NCBI GenBank assembly: GCA_028284415.1
Contig: JANQRU010000004.1
Location: 1,488,001-1,552,000, forward strand
Direction: 5' to 3'
DNA: 64,000 bases
DNA from: Pyrinomonadaceae bacterium
GTDB taxonomy: Bacteria > Acidobacteriota > Blastocatellia > Pyrinomonadales > Pyrinomonadaceae
Part shown: positions 37,292-46,346 of the stretch, piece by piece
Numbering within the stretch: position 1 is the first letter of the stretch
How the letters are laid out: each line of letters starts with the position of its first letter
Position numbers and translations under genes: made by a program
The notes under the pieces: generated by a model
Databases searched by the model: none
What the model was told of the DNA's origin: nothing
The model's input: only the letters and a program-made list of their open reading frames with translations

Positions 37292-37855
37292 ATGAATGTT
37301 ATCGAATACATCAATTCTTTTATGCCTTTGAGTGATGAGACGGTAGATGAATTGTCGGCAAAAGCTAGAACACAAGACTTGCCGAAAAACTTTTTACTGC
37401 AAAAGGAAGGGGAGATTTGTAATCGGACTTTTTATGTTGAAAAAGGATTGGTGCGTTGGTATTACATCAATCGGGACGGCAAGAATATAACGGATTCGTT
37501 TGGCGTAGAAAATTCTTTTGTTACGGCTTTCGATAGCTTTTTTCAGCGTCGTCCGAGTCGTTATTTTATTGAGACCTTGGAAGATTCAACAATTACTTCG
37601 ATAACTTACGATGATTTGGAGGAAACGTTTGAAAAGTTTCCTGAAGTTCAAAAACTCAGCCGCTTAATTCTCATACAAATTCTCGAACAGGTTTTGGATA
37701 AAAATGTTGCCTTGCAATTTCACAATGCTCAAGAACGTTATGAATTCATTACCGAAAAACATCCCGATTTGCTTCAAAGAGTTTCACTTGGACACATCGC
37801 TTCATTTCTTGGAATCACACAGGAAACTTTGAGTCGAATTCGTGCTAAGAAATAG
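37292..37855 (+). CDS. Crp/Fnr family transcriptional regulator
   Basis: 187 residues: a cyclic-nucleotide-binding beta barrel (LQKEGEICNRTFYVEKGLVRWYYINRDGKNITDSFG, about 35-75), a long dimerisation helix and a C-terminal helix-turn-helix GHIASFLGITQETLSRIRAK. The recognition helix has E-x2-S-R, the combination used to read TTGAT/TGTGA half-sites. It has a single Cys, so it is not an iron-sulphur FNR. Two FNR-type boxes lie between it and the alkB-like gene, suggesting it controls that gene. Confidence 0.9.
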   Translation: MNVIEYINSFMPLSDETVDELSAKARTQDLPKNFLLQKEGEICNRTFYVEKGLVRWYYINRDGKNITDSFGVENSFVTAFDSFFQRRPSRYFIETLEDSTITSITYDDLEETFEKFPEVQKLSRLILIQILEQVLDKNVALQFHNAQERYEFITEKHPDLLQRVSLGHIASFLGITQETLSRIRAKK

Positions 37856-37869
37856 CACCGAAGTGTTTT

Positions 37870-37905
37870 TTGATTTAAATCAAATACGATTTTGATTTTG
37901 GTCAA
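37870..37905 (+). promoter_or_regulatory. Two FNR-type boxes upstream of the AlkB-like gene
   Basis: TTGAT-TTAA-ATCAA at 37870-37883 is a perfect FNR-type palindrome. TTGAT-TTTG-GTCAA at 37892-37905 differs by one base. Their centres are 22 bases apart, two turns of the helix, so two dimers would bind the same face. They lie 67-102 bases before the AlkB-like start and directly after the Crp/Fnr gene. Confidence 0.7.
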
Positions 37906-37971
37906 TAGATTTTCATACGAGTTGATTTACCTTTTTCTTTGTAAGTAATTTTTACAAGGAGAAAAGGTGCG

Positions 37972-39081
37972 ATGAAAGTTACATTTGATTCATTAATTCC
38001 AATCTCATTTGATTATCAATTTATTAAAAGTTTGGCGGAAAAGTATAAATATACTTCCGTTTTGGTGTTTCCGCTTGCGGCGTTTATTGCTTTTGTATCG
38101 ACAGGAATTTTGACTTTGCTTCCTGCAATTTTGCTTTATGTTGTTGTTCCGATTTCGGATTTATTTTTGCGTCCTGACCATAGAAATTATGACGAGTCAG
38201 AAATAAAATCTAGAACTAATGACAGATTTTTTGATTACTTTTTGTATGGATTCACCTTTATACTTATTGCGGTTTTTGCATTTTTCCTCTACACAATTTC
38301 TAATCCGAATTTATCAACACTTGATTTTATTGGCAGAACAATTTCGATGGGGGTCTTGTGCGGAATTGCGATAAACTCGGGACATGAACTTGGGCATCGA
38401 AAAAGCCGCTTTGAGCAATTTTTAGGCGAGACTTCTCTCCTTTTATCTCTAGAAAATCACTTTTTGCCGTATCACAATTTAGGACATCATCGATATGTTG
38501 CTACACCGAATGATCCTGCCACGGCAAAGCGAAATGAGCTTGTTTATACATTTTGGTTTACGTCGCAGTTCGGAAGCTATAAGCAGGCTTGGCAATTTGA
38601 ATTTGAAAAGATGAGGCGGAAAAACAAGAGCATTATTTCGCCTAATAACAGAATGCTTTGTTATACAATTGCTCAAGTTTCTCTGATCTCATTTATCCTT
38701 TTATTTTTCGGATGGAAAGTAACTTTGGCATTTTTTGTGGCGGCAATTATCGGAAAATTAATGCTCGAAACGGTCAATTACATAGAGCATTACGGTTTGG
38801 AAAGAAACCTAAAACCCGATGGCAGATACGAACGCGTGATGCCAAGAGATTCCTGGAATTCCGACCATGTTGTCAGCCGTTCGATCATGCTCGAACTTTC
38901 CCGTCATTCCGATCATCATTTCAAAGCGAGCAAACATTATCAAGTCTTGGATTCATTCAAAGAAAGTCCGCAGATGCCGACGGGTTATCCCGGAATGATG
39001 ATTTTTTCTCTGATTTCACCTGTTTGGTTTTGGTACATGAACAAGCAATTGGATGAGATGAGTAGAAACAAAGGGCTGTAA
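37972..39081 (+). CDS. AlkB-type membrane non-haem di-iron hydroxylase
   Basis: 369 residues with about six membrane helices and the alkane 1-monooxygenase histidine boxes: HELGHRK, HNLGHHRYVATPNDPATAKRNE, and LSRHSDHHFKASKHYQ. The AlkB-specific NYIEHYGL motif lies between them. In the second box the usual leading Glu is Tyr, so the substrate may differ from simple alkanes. The enzyme hydroxylates alkyl chains in the inner membrane with rubredoxin-type electrons; no rubredoxin gene is nearby. Preceded by two FNR-type boxes. The 327 bases after the gene contain nothing recognisable. Confidence 0.88.
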   Translation: MKVTFDSLIPISFDYQFIKSLAEKYKYTSVLVFPLAAFIAFVSTGILTLLPAILLYVVVPISDLFLRPDHRNYDESEIKSRTNDRFFDYFLYGFTFILIAVFAFFLYTISNPNLSTLDFIGRTISMGVLCGIAINSGHELGHRKSRFEQFLGETSLLLSLENHFLPYHNLGHHRYVATPNDPATAKRNELVYTFWFTSQFGSYKQAWQFEFEKMRRKNKSIISPNNRMLCYTIAQVSLISFILLFFGWKVTLAFFVAAIIGKLMLETVNYIEHYGLERNLKPDGRYERVMPRDSWNSDHVVSRSIMLELSRHSDHHFKASKHYQVLDSFKESPQMPTGYPGMMIFSLISPVWFWYMNKQLDEMSRNKGL

Positions 39082-39408
39082 ATTTTTCTAAAACTCATAC
39101 AACCAATAACAATTAAAACTGAAACTAAGTGCTAAACATATGCATTTTATACGGAAAATTGGATTTATTTCCTGAGAATAAAATTAAGTTTGGTCAGTTT
39201 AGTGGCTGAAACATACATGATGTTTAAAGAAGTTTGAAGAAAAAACACTTGTTATAAATCATTGTGTTTTTTATAATTTAAACTGTTACCTTTGATGTAA
39301 CCCCCTAAATAAGTGAAAATATAAAATTTGGTAACTTTATACGAACCCGAAAATTAGAAATTAAATAGAGCAGAAGCCTTCTTCTGAATATCCCTGAATT
39401 TAAAAATA

Positions 39409-42069
39409 ATGAAGACAAAAAAAACTATAATAGCCCGTCTAGTTAAAGGACAATTAATAACTTTAGTACTTATCTTTTCTATGATGAATTTGGCGTTTGG
39501 TCAGATCATAAATGGTCCTGTCAGAGTTGATGAACCACTCATACAAAGTCCTAAAGACTCAAAGATCAATTATGTTCCGGGCGAGGTTTTAGTTCGCTTT
39601 AAGAGTGAATTTGATGCTGCAAGTAAAGAAGATTCAATGTCTGAATTGAATACGGAAGATGGCGAGATACAAATTGAAGTCCAAAATTTTGAGGGTGCTG
39701 AAATTGTTCAAGGATTACGTTTAGTAAAGGTCGGTGCGAACCAAACTTTTGATGCGATTGAGGCTTTAAATAAACGTGATGATGTAATTTATGCTGAACC
39801 AAATTACATTTACTATGAAAATGTAATTCCGAATGACACAAGCTTTTTCAGAAAATGGGATTTGCTAAACACAGGGCAAGTTTATGGAGGAAGTGTAAGC
39901 GGAACACCCGACGCCGATATTGATGCGGATGATGCTTGGAATATAACCACAGGGGATCGCAACATTGTTATAGGTATCGTTGATTCCGGATTGGATGTCA
40001 ATCACCCTGATTTGCAAGCAAATGTATGGACAAACCCTGATGAAACTCCTGGTAACGGCATTGATGATGATGGTAACGGATACATTGATGACATGAATGG
40101 TTGGGATTTCTTAAATAACGATGCAAGTGTTTACGATGATCCGGATGATGACGACCATGGAACACACGTAGCCGGAATCGCAGGGGCTACGGGGAATAAT
40201 AGTACAGGAGTAACAGGGGTTAATTGGGAAGTTAGCTTGATGTCTCTTAAAACAATCGGAACGGGTGGTAGTACTACAAAAATAGCTGCTGCTTTGAACT
40301 ATGCTAGGGATATGCGTCAAAAGTGGATAAACACTAACGGTGCACAAGGGGCGAATGTTAGAGTTTTAAACAATAGCTATGGCGGAAGTGGATTCTCGCA
40401 GACAATGTTTACTGCTATAAGTCAGCTTAATTCTGTCGGAATACTGTTTGTTGCTTCAGCAGGTAATGAATCAACAAATACGGATTACTTGCCGCATTAT
40501 CCATCTGATTATGATTTACCTAATGTTATTTCTGTTGCGGCAACCGATGATGATGATAATCTAGCAGGTTTTTCGAACTTCGGCGTTGGAGCAACTACGA
40601 TGGGTGCTCCGGGAAGATTTGTTTATAGTACAATTCCTGATAACAAATATGCATTCTTTAGCGGAACCTCAATGGCTAGTCCGCAGGTAGCAGGAGCCGC
40701 AGCTTTGATTCTTGCTCAGCATCCGAATTTAACTGTAAAACAGCTAAAATCAACTTTGATTTATAAAGGTGATCCAAAACCCGCACTTGCCAATGGAGTA
40801 ACTACCACGGGAAGACGCTTAAATGTAAATAATTCTTTTCAGAATGCAACGGAAGTTGATAATACTCCACCAAATCCAATCAACAATTTATCAGTAGTTT
40901 CGACAAATGGTAGAGAAATAACTTTGCAATGGACATCACCTTCGGATAATGGAAGTAATGGAAAAGCCGCTCTGTATGAATTTATCTTTGCAAGTTTGAC
41001 AGGTCCGACATTTCCTCTAACAAGTAAAATTCCTTCTAATGCAGGTGTAACAGAAAATATCACCGTAAAACTTCCATATAAACATCCAAGTGGGACGATT
41101 ACTTTAAGAACGACAGATTTTGGAGATAATTCTAGAAACACAACTGTTGCAGTAAGCGTTCCGGTATCTGCTGTGACACCGTACAATCAAACGTTTGGAA
41201 GTGTCGAACCTCTCACAAGTGGTGGAACAGGGCTTAATTTAAAGGATGATGATTTCTATGAAGAGAATTATTCACTTCCTTTTGCATTCCCGTTTTATGA
41301 AAATAGCTATAATAGCGTGACAATCTCAACCAATGGTGTTATTTACTTTACGCCTCCACCAAAACGTAGCAACGGCGATGCGGATGATGCTTCTAATAAC
41401 ACAGATACTCTTTTACTTGAAACCAGCATTGCAGGACTCTGGGAAGATATTAGAACCGATAGAAATCCCACAGATGATGTTTATGTAATTACTCCTGATG
41501 CAAATACAATAATATTCAAGTGGCAGGGAGTGACTTATGATGATGAAGTTCCTATTAATTTTGAGGTCGAGCTAAAAAGCAATGGCTCAATAAAATTCAG
41601 ATACGGTGCAGGCAATACAAGTTTAACACCAACGGTAGGAATGTCCGGTGGCGAACCTGACACAGATATAGTCACTAGTTACAGTTCAAATTCCACAGAT
41701 ATAAATTTAACAAACAGACAAGAGGTCATATTTACACCTGCTGGCGGCGGAAGTCCAACACCAACACCAACACCGACACCTGGAAATTATGCGGTTTCAG
41801 CAACACCAAATTCAGTTACACCGGGAGGTTCAATTACAGTTAACTGGACTGCTCCAAGTAATCATTCTACAACTGATTGGATAGGAATTTATAAGGTTGG
41901 GGAAGCAAACAACAGATTTTTATCTTACGAATATGTGGGAAGTGGTTCATCCGGTTCGATGACATTCACAGCACCAAATGAATTAGGACAATATGAGTTT
42001 AGATATTTATTGAATAATGGGTATACAAGTTCAGCAACCAGTAATACTGTTACTGTCAGCCCACAGTAA
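39409..42069 (+). CDS. Secreted subtilisin-family (S8) serine protease, multidomain
   Basis: 886 residues. Signal peptide to about residue 31, then an inhibitor-type propeptide (VPGEVLVRFKS...VIYAEPNYIYY, about 55-137) resembling fervidolysin/S8 precursors. The catalytic triad is Asp192 (IVDSGLD), His250 (DHGTHVAG) and Ser421 (SGTSMASP), with Asn353 for the oxyanion hole. A Ca-binding-like DDDGNGYIDD lies at about 219-228. The C-terminal half has a fibronectin-like segment, a beta-sandwich, a TPTPTPTP linker near 785-790 and a final immunoglobulin-like domain. No LPXTG or T9SS signal is evident. It is a large extracellular protease. Confidence 0.93.
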   Translation: MKTKKTIIARLVKGQLITLVLIFSMMNLAFGQIINGPVRVDEPLIQSPKDSKINYVPGEVLVRFKSEFDAASKEDSMSELNTEDGEIQIEVQNFEGAEIVQGLRLVKVGANQTFDAIEALNKRDDVIYAEPNYIYYENVIPNDTSFFRKWDLLNTGQVYGGSVSGTPDADIDADDAWNITTGDRNIVIGIVDSGLDVNHPDLQANVWTNPDETPGNGIDDDGNGYIDDMNGWDFLNNDASVYDDPDDDDHGTHVAGIAGATGNNSTGVTGVNWEVSLMSLKTIGTGGSTTKIAAALNYARDMRQKWINTNGAQGANVRVLNNSYGGSGFSQTMFTAISQLNSVGILFVASAGNESTNTDYLPHYPSDYDLPNVISVAATDDDDNLAGFSNFGVGATTMGAPGRFVYSTIPDNKYAFFSGTSMASPQVAGAAALILAQHPNLTVKQLKSTLIYKGDPKPALANGVTTTGRRLNVNNSFQNATEVDNTPPNPINNLSVVSTNGREITLQWTSPSDNGSNGKAALYEFIFASLTGPTFPLTSKIPSNAGVTENITVKLPYKHPSGTITLRTTDFGDNSRNTTVAVSVPVSAVTPYNQTFGSVEPLTSGGTGLNLKDDDFYEENYSLPFAFPFYENSYNSVTISTNGVIYFTPPPKRSNGDADDASNNTDTLLLETSIAGLWEDIRTDRNPTDDVYVITPDANTIIFKWQGVTYDDEVPINFEVELKSNGSIKFRYGAGNTSLTPTVGMSGGEPDTDIVTSYSSNSTDINLTNRQEVIFTPAGGGSPTPTPTPTPGNYAVSATPNSVTPGGSITVNWTAPSNHSTTDWIGIYKVGEANNRFLSYEYVGSGSSGSMTFTAPNELGQYEFRYLLNNGYTSSATSNTVTVSPQ

Positions 42070-42161
42070 TTTATTTGTCATAGCCGTTAGTTCAAAACTA
42101 TGCACTTTAAGTGTAAGACTTTAGTTGCTACACAATTTTAGAAAGTGATAAAACAAGCAAC

Positions 42162-42407
42162 ATGAACCAAAATAGATACAGCAGTCATACGGTTCCAAGA
42201 CTGACGGCACATATATTCTGGGTAATGAAATATCGTTACTAGGTTTTGAAAGGATGTATTCAAGTGCTATGTTAGAGCAAACACTTTTAGGCAATTGGCT
42301 ATGGAGTCTGGTCAAGGGAAAGTACTAGGGATGATATGGTGCAAGAATACTTGGAGCATCATCGGAATCCATCAAACCAGGACACAAATAATCTCATTTT
42401 CGAATAG
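42162..42407 (+). pseudogene. IS200/IS605-family TnpA remnant with internal deletion
   Basis: In one frame from the ATG at 42162, the translation starts like IS200 TnpA (YSSHTVPRLTAHIFWVMKYRY, then VLKG after a stop). After two more stops it resumes with the protein's C-terminus (DDMVQEYLEHHRNPSNQDTNN...), ending at the TAG 42405-42407. The central part with the HUH motif is missing, while the catalytic tyrosine context (QEYLEHHR) remains. It is dead. A palindrome at 42427-42464 may be its right-end hairpin. Confidence 0.85.
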
Positions 42408-42426
42408 CGAATGACTTTCATTCAAA

Positions 42427-42469
42427 AATCAAACCTATGCACTTCATAGTGCATAGGTTTGATTTTTTT
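42427..42469 (+). terminator. Strong hairpin with T-run (terminator or IS200 right end)
   Basis: A 17-bp perfect stem, AATCAAACCTATGCACT with its complement at 42448-42464, around a 4-base loop and followed by TTTTT. It is typical of an intrinsic terminator. A partial match (CTATGCACTTTAAGTG) occurs before the transposase remnant at about 42100, so it may instead be the subterminal hairpin of that element. The interval 42470-42715 shows only a small TTTAGAGT hairpin. Confidence 0.7.
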
Positions 42470-42715
42470 ATAAGTAATTATGTGTAATAGTCAGGATTTA
42501 ATCTGACATTCTGGTCTGATGTAAATTAAATGTGTGTTTCGTAACACTCTTAAATTTGTGCAAATTTGTTTAGCATGAGACTAAAAACTTTCAATTCCGT
42601 TGATGTGTGATTGTTCTGTTACAAGTTCATCTTTAGAGTGATAAACTCTAAACTGTTATGAGTGAAAATCATTTTATATTTCACATATGCTTTAGTTTTT
42701 GTTACGGAGTAATAA

Positions 42716-43732
42716 AGTAACTCTGTGTGCAACTTTTAATTGATATTTGAAAAATGATGTCTAAGTTCTGATAACATCTGATTTGTACAAACATTTCAGT
42801 TTTCAGAGGTTATTTTTTATGAACTTAGACGACTTAATTATAAACGTCTTTTGTTTGGTTGACGACCAACTAATTGAGCTTCACAAAGGCATCAAATGGC
42901 GAACTCGGGGCTTCGCTCCAAGAATGTCTGATGCAGAAGTTATTACCATTGAAATCATTGGTGAATATCTCGGTTTAAGTAAAGAAACTCAGCTTTTTCA
43001 TCATTTTCGCCATCATTATTCAGAGATGTTTCCAAATTTATTGGAGATTCATCGAACAACTTTGACTCGTCAAATGGCTAATTTGTGGAAAATCAAAGAA
43101 CAATTATGGCAAAGCATTTTGCCTGCTGGTAAAGACTCTTCAGTTTCGATAATTGATAGCTTTCCATTGAGCATTTGTCGTTTTGGTCGAGCTAATCGCT
43201 GTAAGTTGTTTCAAGGGGTCGCCAGTTTTGGTCGAGATCATAGTACAAAAGCAACGATTTATGGCTTTCGACTTCATGTTCGATGTCAAGAGAAAAGTAG
43301 ATTAATAACTCGTTTTTCAATTGCTCCAGCAAATGAATCAGATTTAAGTCTCTTGCCACAATTAGCTGAACACTCAAGCGGTGTTCTATTAGCTGATCGA
43401 AATTACTGGTCGCCTGAACTAAAGAGAAGTTTCAAAGAACAAGGACTTCGGATGTTGGTTCCATTTAAGAAAAAGAAGTCAGATCCAAAACCAAAATTAA
43501 GCCGTTATATTTCTCGTCACAGACAATTAATCGAAACAGTGTTTTCGCAACTAACACAAAGATTTTCAATCAAGAAGAACTGGGCACGAGATATATGGCA
43601 TCTTTCAAATCGAATAATCCGCAAAGTGTTAGCACACACAATCGGAGTACTGTTATGTCAAAAACAAGGCATCTCATCACTGCAATTATCAAAACTCTTT
43701 GATTTCTAAACAAGGTTGTACACGGAGTTAAT
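42716..43732 (+). mobile_element. IS982-family insertion sequence
   Basis: Imperfect terminal inverted repeats bracket the transposase gene: TAACTCTGTGTGCAACTT at 42718-42735 and, reverse complemented, TAACTCCGTGTACAACCTT at the right end (to 43730). Exact end positions are uncertain by a few bases and no clean target duplication is evident. The element separates the protease region from the glycan locus. Confidence 0.82.
42819..43709 (+). CDS. IS982 family transposase
   Basis: About 296 residues from the ATG at 42819; a TTG 12 codons upstream is in frame. It has the IS982 layout: RGFAPRMSDAEVITIEIIGEYLG at the start, IIDSFPLSICRFGRANR with the first catalytic Asp, LLADRNYW with the second, and RHRQLIETVFSQLTQRF with the catalytic Glu. 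Full length and apparently intact, so the element may still be mobile. Confidence 0.92.
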   Translation: MNLDDLIINVFCLVDDQLIELHKGIKWRTRGFAPRMSDAEVITIEIIGEYLGLSKETQLFHHFRHHYSEMFPNLLEIHRTTLTRQMANLWKIKEQLWQSILPAGKDSSVSIIDSFPLSICRFGRANRCKLFQGVASFGRDHSTKATIYGFRLHVRCQEKSRLITRFSIAPANESDLSLLPQLAEHSSGVLLADRNYWSPELKRSFKEQGLRMLVPFKKKKSDPKPKLSRYISRHRQLIETVFSQLTQRFSIKKNWARDIWHLSNRIIRKVLAHTIGVLLCQKQGISSLQLSKLFDF

Positions 43733-43792
43733 TATTCAGTATCTGATTTTTCACTTTCTTCAAAACTTTGTTAATCTGTTTCTTCAAAATTT

Positions 43793-44935
43793 ATGAGTCA
43801 GATACAAATGGTTGATCTCAAAGGTCAATATGAAAAAATTAAAAATGAAATAGACGAGGCTGTTTTAGATGTTATTTCTTCAACTGCTTTTATTAATGGA
43901 CCTGCTGTTAAGAGATTCCAGAATAATCTTGAGGAGTATTTAGATGTCAAGCATGTTATTCCTTGTGCAAATGGAACGGATGCTTTGCAGATTGCATTAA
44001 TGTCTTTGGGGTTAGAGCAAGGCGATGAAGTTATTGTTCCATCGTTTACATACGTTGCAACAGCTGAAGTTATCGGCTTGCTTAAACTTCAACCCGTAAT
44101 GGTTGAAGTTGATGAAAATACTTTTAATACTACAGCAGAAATCATTGAAGCATCTATCACCCCGAAAACTAAAGCAATTGTTCCAGTTCATTTGTTCGGG
44201 CAATGCTCGGATATGGAACCAATCATGGAGTTGGCTGGAAAAAATAATTTACATGTGATTGAAGATAATGCTCAAGCTATTGGTTCAGATTATAAATTTT
44301 CAGATGAAACGATTAAAAAGGCTGGAACAATTGGAGACATAGGAACAACTTCATTTTTCCCTGCAAAGAACTTGGGTTGTTATGGTGATGGCGGTGCAAT
44401 GTTCACAAATGATGATGAATTAGCGGCTAAATTACGGATGGTTGCCAATCATGGTCAAACTAAAAAATACTATCATGGTGTTATTGGTGTAAATTCTCGT
44501 CTTGATTCTATACAAGCTGCAATTTTGGATGTGAAACTCAAGTATTTAGATGAATATGCTTTAGCTAGAAACAAAATTGCTAATTATTACGATGAAGCGT
44601 TTGCAAATGTTGAAGAAATTCAGACACCTGTTCGTGAAGATAATTCAACACACGTTTTTCATCAATATACAATGAGAATCAGGAATGGAAAGCGTAATGA
44701 ACTACAATCATATTTAGCTGAAAAAGGAGTCCCTGCAAATATTTATTATCCTGTTCCACTCTATGAGCAAGATGCATTTAAAGAATATGTTTCTGACGAT
44801 TTTCACTTGCCAATAACTGAAAAACTTTGTGGGCAGGTTTTATCTTTACCAATTCATACGGAAATGAATAAAAGTTTACTACAACATATATCAAGAGCCG
44901 TTCAATCATTTTTTACAGTTAAATTGAAATTTTAG
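43793..44935 (+). CDS. DegT/DnrJ/EryC1/StrS-family sugar aminotransferase
   Basis: 380 residues of the PLP-dependent nucleotide-sugar aminotransferase family. It has CANGTDALQIAL, the VHLFGQCSDM motif, IEDNAQAIG, and the PLP-binding Lys192 in FFPAKNLGCYGDGGA. It transfers an amino group to a keto-sugar nucleotide. With RfbA and RfbC downstream it may act on a dTDP-4-keto sugar or on a UDP-3-keto sugar; the substrate is not determined by sequence. First gene of the glycan locus, 14 bases before rfbC. Confidence 0.92.
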   Translation: MSQIQMVDLKGQYEKIKNEIDEAVLDVISSTAFINGPAVKRFQNNLEEYLDVKHVIPCANGTDALQIALMSLGLEQGDEVIVPSFTYVATAEVIGLLKLQPVMVEVDENTFNTTAEIIEASITPKTKAIVPVHLFGQCSDMEPIMELAGKNNLHVIEDNAQAIGSDYKFSDETIKKAGTIGDIGTTSFFPAKNLGCYGDGGAMFTNDDELAAKLRMVANHGQTKKYYHGVIGVNSRLDSIQAAILDVKLKYLDEYALARNKIANYYDEAFANVEEIQTPVREDNSTHVFHQYTMRIRNGKRNELQSYLAEKGVPANIYYPVPLYEQDAFKEYVSDDFHLPITEKLCGQVLSLPIHTEMNKSLLQHISRAVQSFFTVKLKF

Positions 44936-44948
44936 AGGTTAAAGAACT

Positions 44949-45497
44949 TTGGACTTGAAAAGACTGAAATTATCAGGAACATTTGAAATTGTGCCTAAAA
45001 TAATTGGTGATTCTCGCGGATATTTTGCTGAAACATATACAACAAGTCTTTTTCTAGAGAAAGGCTTGCAAACTAAGTGGGTTCAGGAAAATCAATCACT
45101 TTCTACAAAATTTAATACTGTTAGAGGGCTTCATTTTCAGTGTCCGCCTTATGCTCAGACAAAATTAGTCAGAGTTGCTGTTGGTAAGATTTTAGATGTA
45201 TTTATTGATATAAGGAAAAACTCAGAAACATATGGTGAGTGGGATTCTATAGTGATTTCAGATGAACTTTGTAATGCTGTATATATACCACATGGTTTTG
45301 CTCATGGTTTTTGTACTTTAACAAAAAATACAATTGTTCAATATAAAGTTGATAATGTTTATTCACCTGAACATGAGGATGGTATTTTTTGGAAAGATGA
45401 CAATTTAGCAATTGAGTGGAATGTTGAGCATCCAAATATATCTTCTCGCGATTTGTCTCTAAAGTCTTTTAGTGATTTAATAACACCTTTTGCTTAG
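44949..45497 (+). CDS. rfbC: dTDP-4-dehydrorhamnose 3,5-epimerase (RfbC/RmlC)
   Basis: 182 residues, starting at TTG 44949 with AGAGG ten bases upstream. RmlC cupin with GDSRGYFAETY, QENQSLS, the VRGLHFQCPPYAQTKLVRVAVGKILDVFIDIR catalytic block and a later YIPHGFAHGF. It epimerises carbons 3 and 5 of dTDP-4-keto-6-deoxyglucose. RfbB and RfbD are not in the window, so the end product (dTDP-rhamnose or another 6-deoxy sugar) is open. Confidence 0.92.
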   Translation: MDLKRLKLSGTFEIVPKIIGDSRGYFAETYTTSLFLEKGLQTKWVQENQSLSTKFNTVRGLHFQCPPYAQTKLVRVAVGKILDVFIDIRKNSETYGEWDSIVISDELCNAVYIPHGFAHGFCTLTKNTIVQYKVDNVYSPEHEDGIFWKDDNLAIEWNVEHPNISSRDLSLKSFSDLITPFA

Positions 45498-45525
45498 TAA
45501 ATTTTGACAGAGAGTATGAAGCAAT

Positions 45526-46272
45526 ATGAAAGGAGTTATATTAGCTGGAGGCTTAGGTACAAGACTGAACCCCCTAACAAAAGTGACAAATAAGCATCTT
45601 CTGCCTGTTTATAATCAACCAATGATTTATTATCCCATTCAAACTCTGATTAATGCAGGGATTGATGACATAATGATTGTTACTGGAGGTAATTCCGCGG
45701 GAGATTTTTTGAAACTTTTAGGAAATGGAAAAGATTTTGGTTTGAAGCATCTAAATTATACCTATCAAGAGGGTGAAGGTGGCATTGCTGATGCACTAAG
45801 TTTGGTTGAACATTTTGCAGACAAGGAATCTATATGCGTCATTCTTGGGGATAATATTATTGAGGGTAATATTAAGTTAGCAGCAAAAACTTATTTAAAT
45901 CAAGGTACTGGGGCTAAGATTCTTCTTAAAGAAGTTAGTGACCCACAACGTTTTGGGGTGCCAGAACTAGATGGTAAAAAGGTTTTGAGAATAGAAGAAA
46001 AACCCGAGAAACCCAAATCGCAATTTGCTGTAATAGGAATTTATTTCTATGACAATAATGTATTTGATGTTATTAGAACATTGAAACCTTCAGAACGTGG
46101 CGAACTAGAAATTACTGATGTGAATAATCATTACATAAAGAAGAAGGAGATGACTTGGGATGAGTTAACGGGGTGGTGGACTGATGCAGGAACATTTGGG
46201 AGCTTGCATACAGCAACAAATCTAGTAGCCAAAACAGGTGCTAATAATATAGAACTAAATCAAAATGCATAG
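45526..46272 (+). CDS. rfbA: Glucose-1-phosphate thymidylyltransferase, short form (RfbA/RmlA)
   Basis: 248 residues with the nucleotidyltransferase start LAGGLGTRLNPLTKVTNKHLLPVYNQPMIYYPI, a VILGDNI metal motif and the closing WWTDAGTFGSL. It makes dTDP-glucose from glucose-1-phosphate and dTTP. It is about 40 residues shorter than classical RmlA, as in the RmlA2-like short class that lacks the C-terminal allosteric part. It is followed by 74 bases and the polysaccharide exporter. Confidence 0.9.
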   Translation: MKGVILAGGLGTRLNPLTKVTNKHLLPVYNQPMIYYPIQTLINAGIDDIMIVTGGNSAGDFLKLLGNGKDFGLKHLNYTYQEGEGGIADALSLVEHFADKESICVILGDNIIEGNIKLAAKTYLNQGTGAKILLKEVSDPQRFGVPELDGKKVLRIEEKPEKPKSQFAVIGIYFYDNNVFDVIRTLKPSERGELEITDVNNHYIKKKEMTWDELTGWWTDAGTFGSLHTATNLVAKTGANNIELNQNA

Positions 46273-46346
46273 GACAGTTGTTTTGATTTAATAGAAATAA
46301 AGTTTCCATTTTCAAACTTTTGTAAATAATAAGTATTATCTAAATT

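Noticed and set aside
38658..39056. A 132-codon open frame inside the AlkB-like gene, same strand
   Set aside because: It overlaps the conserved histidine-box region of the AlkB frame and its translation has no recognisable domain. It is a shadow.
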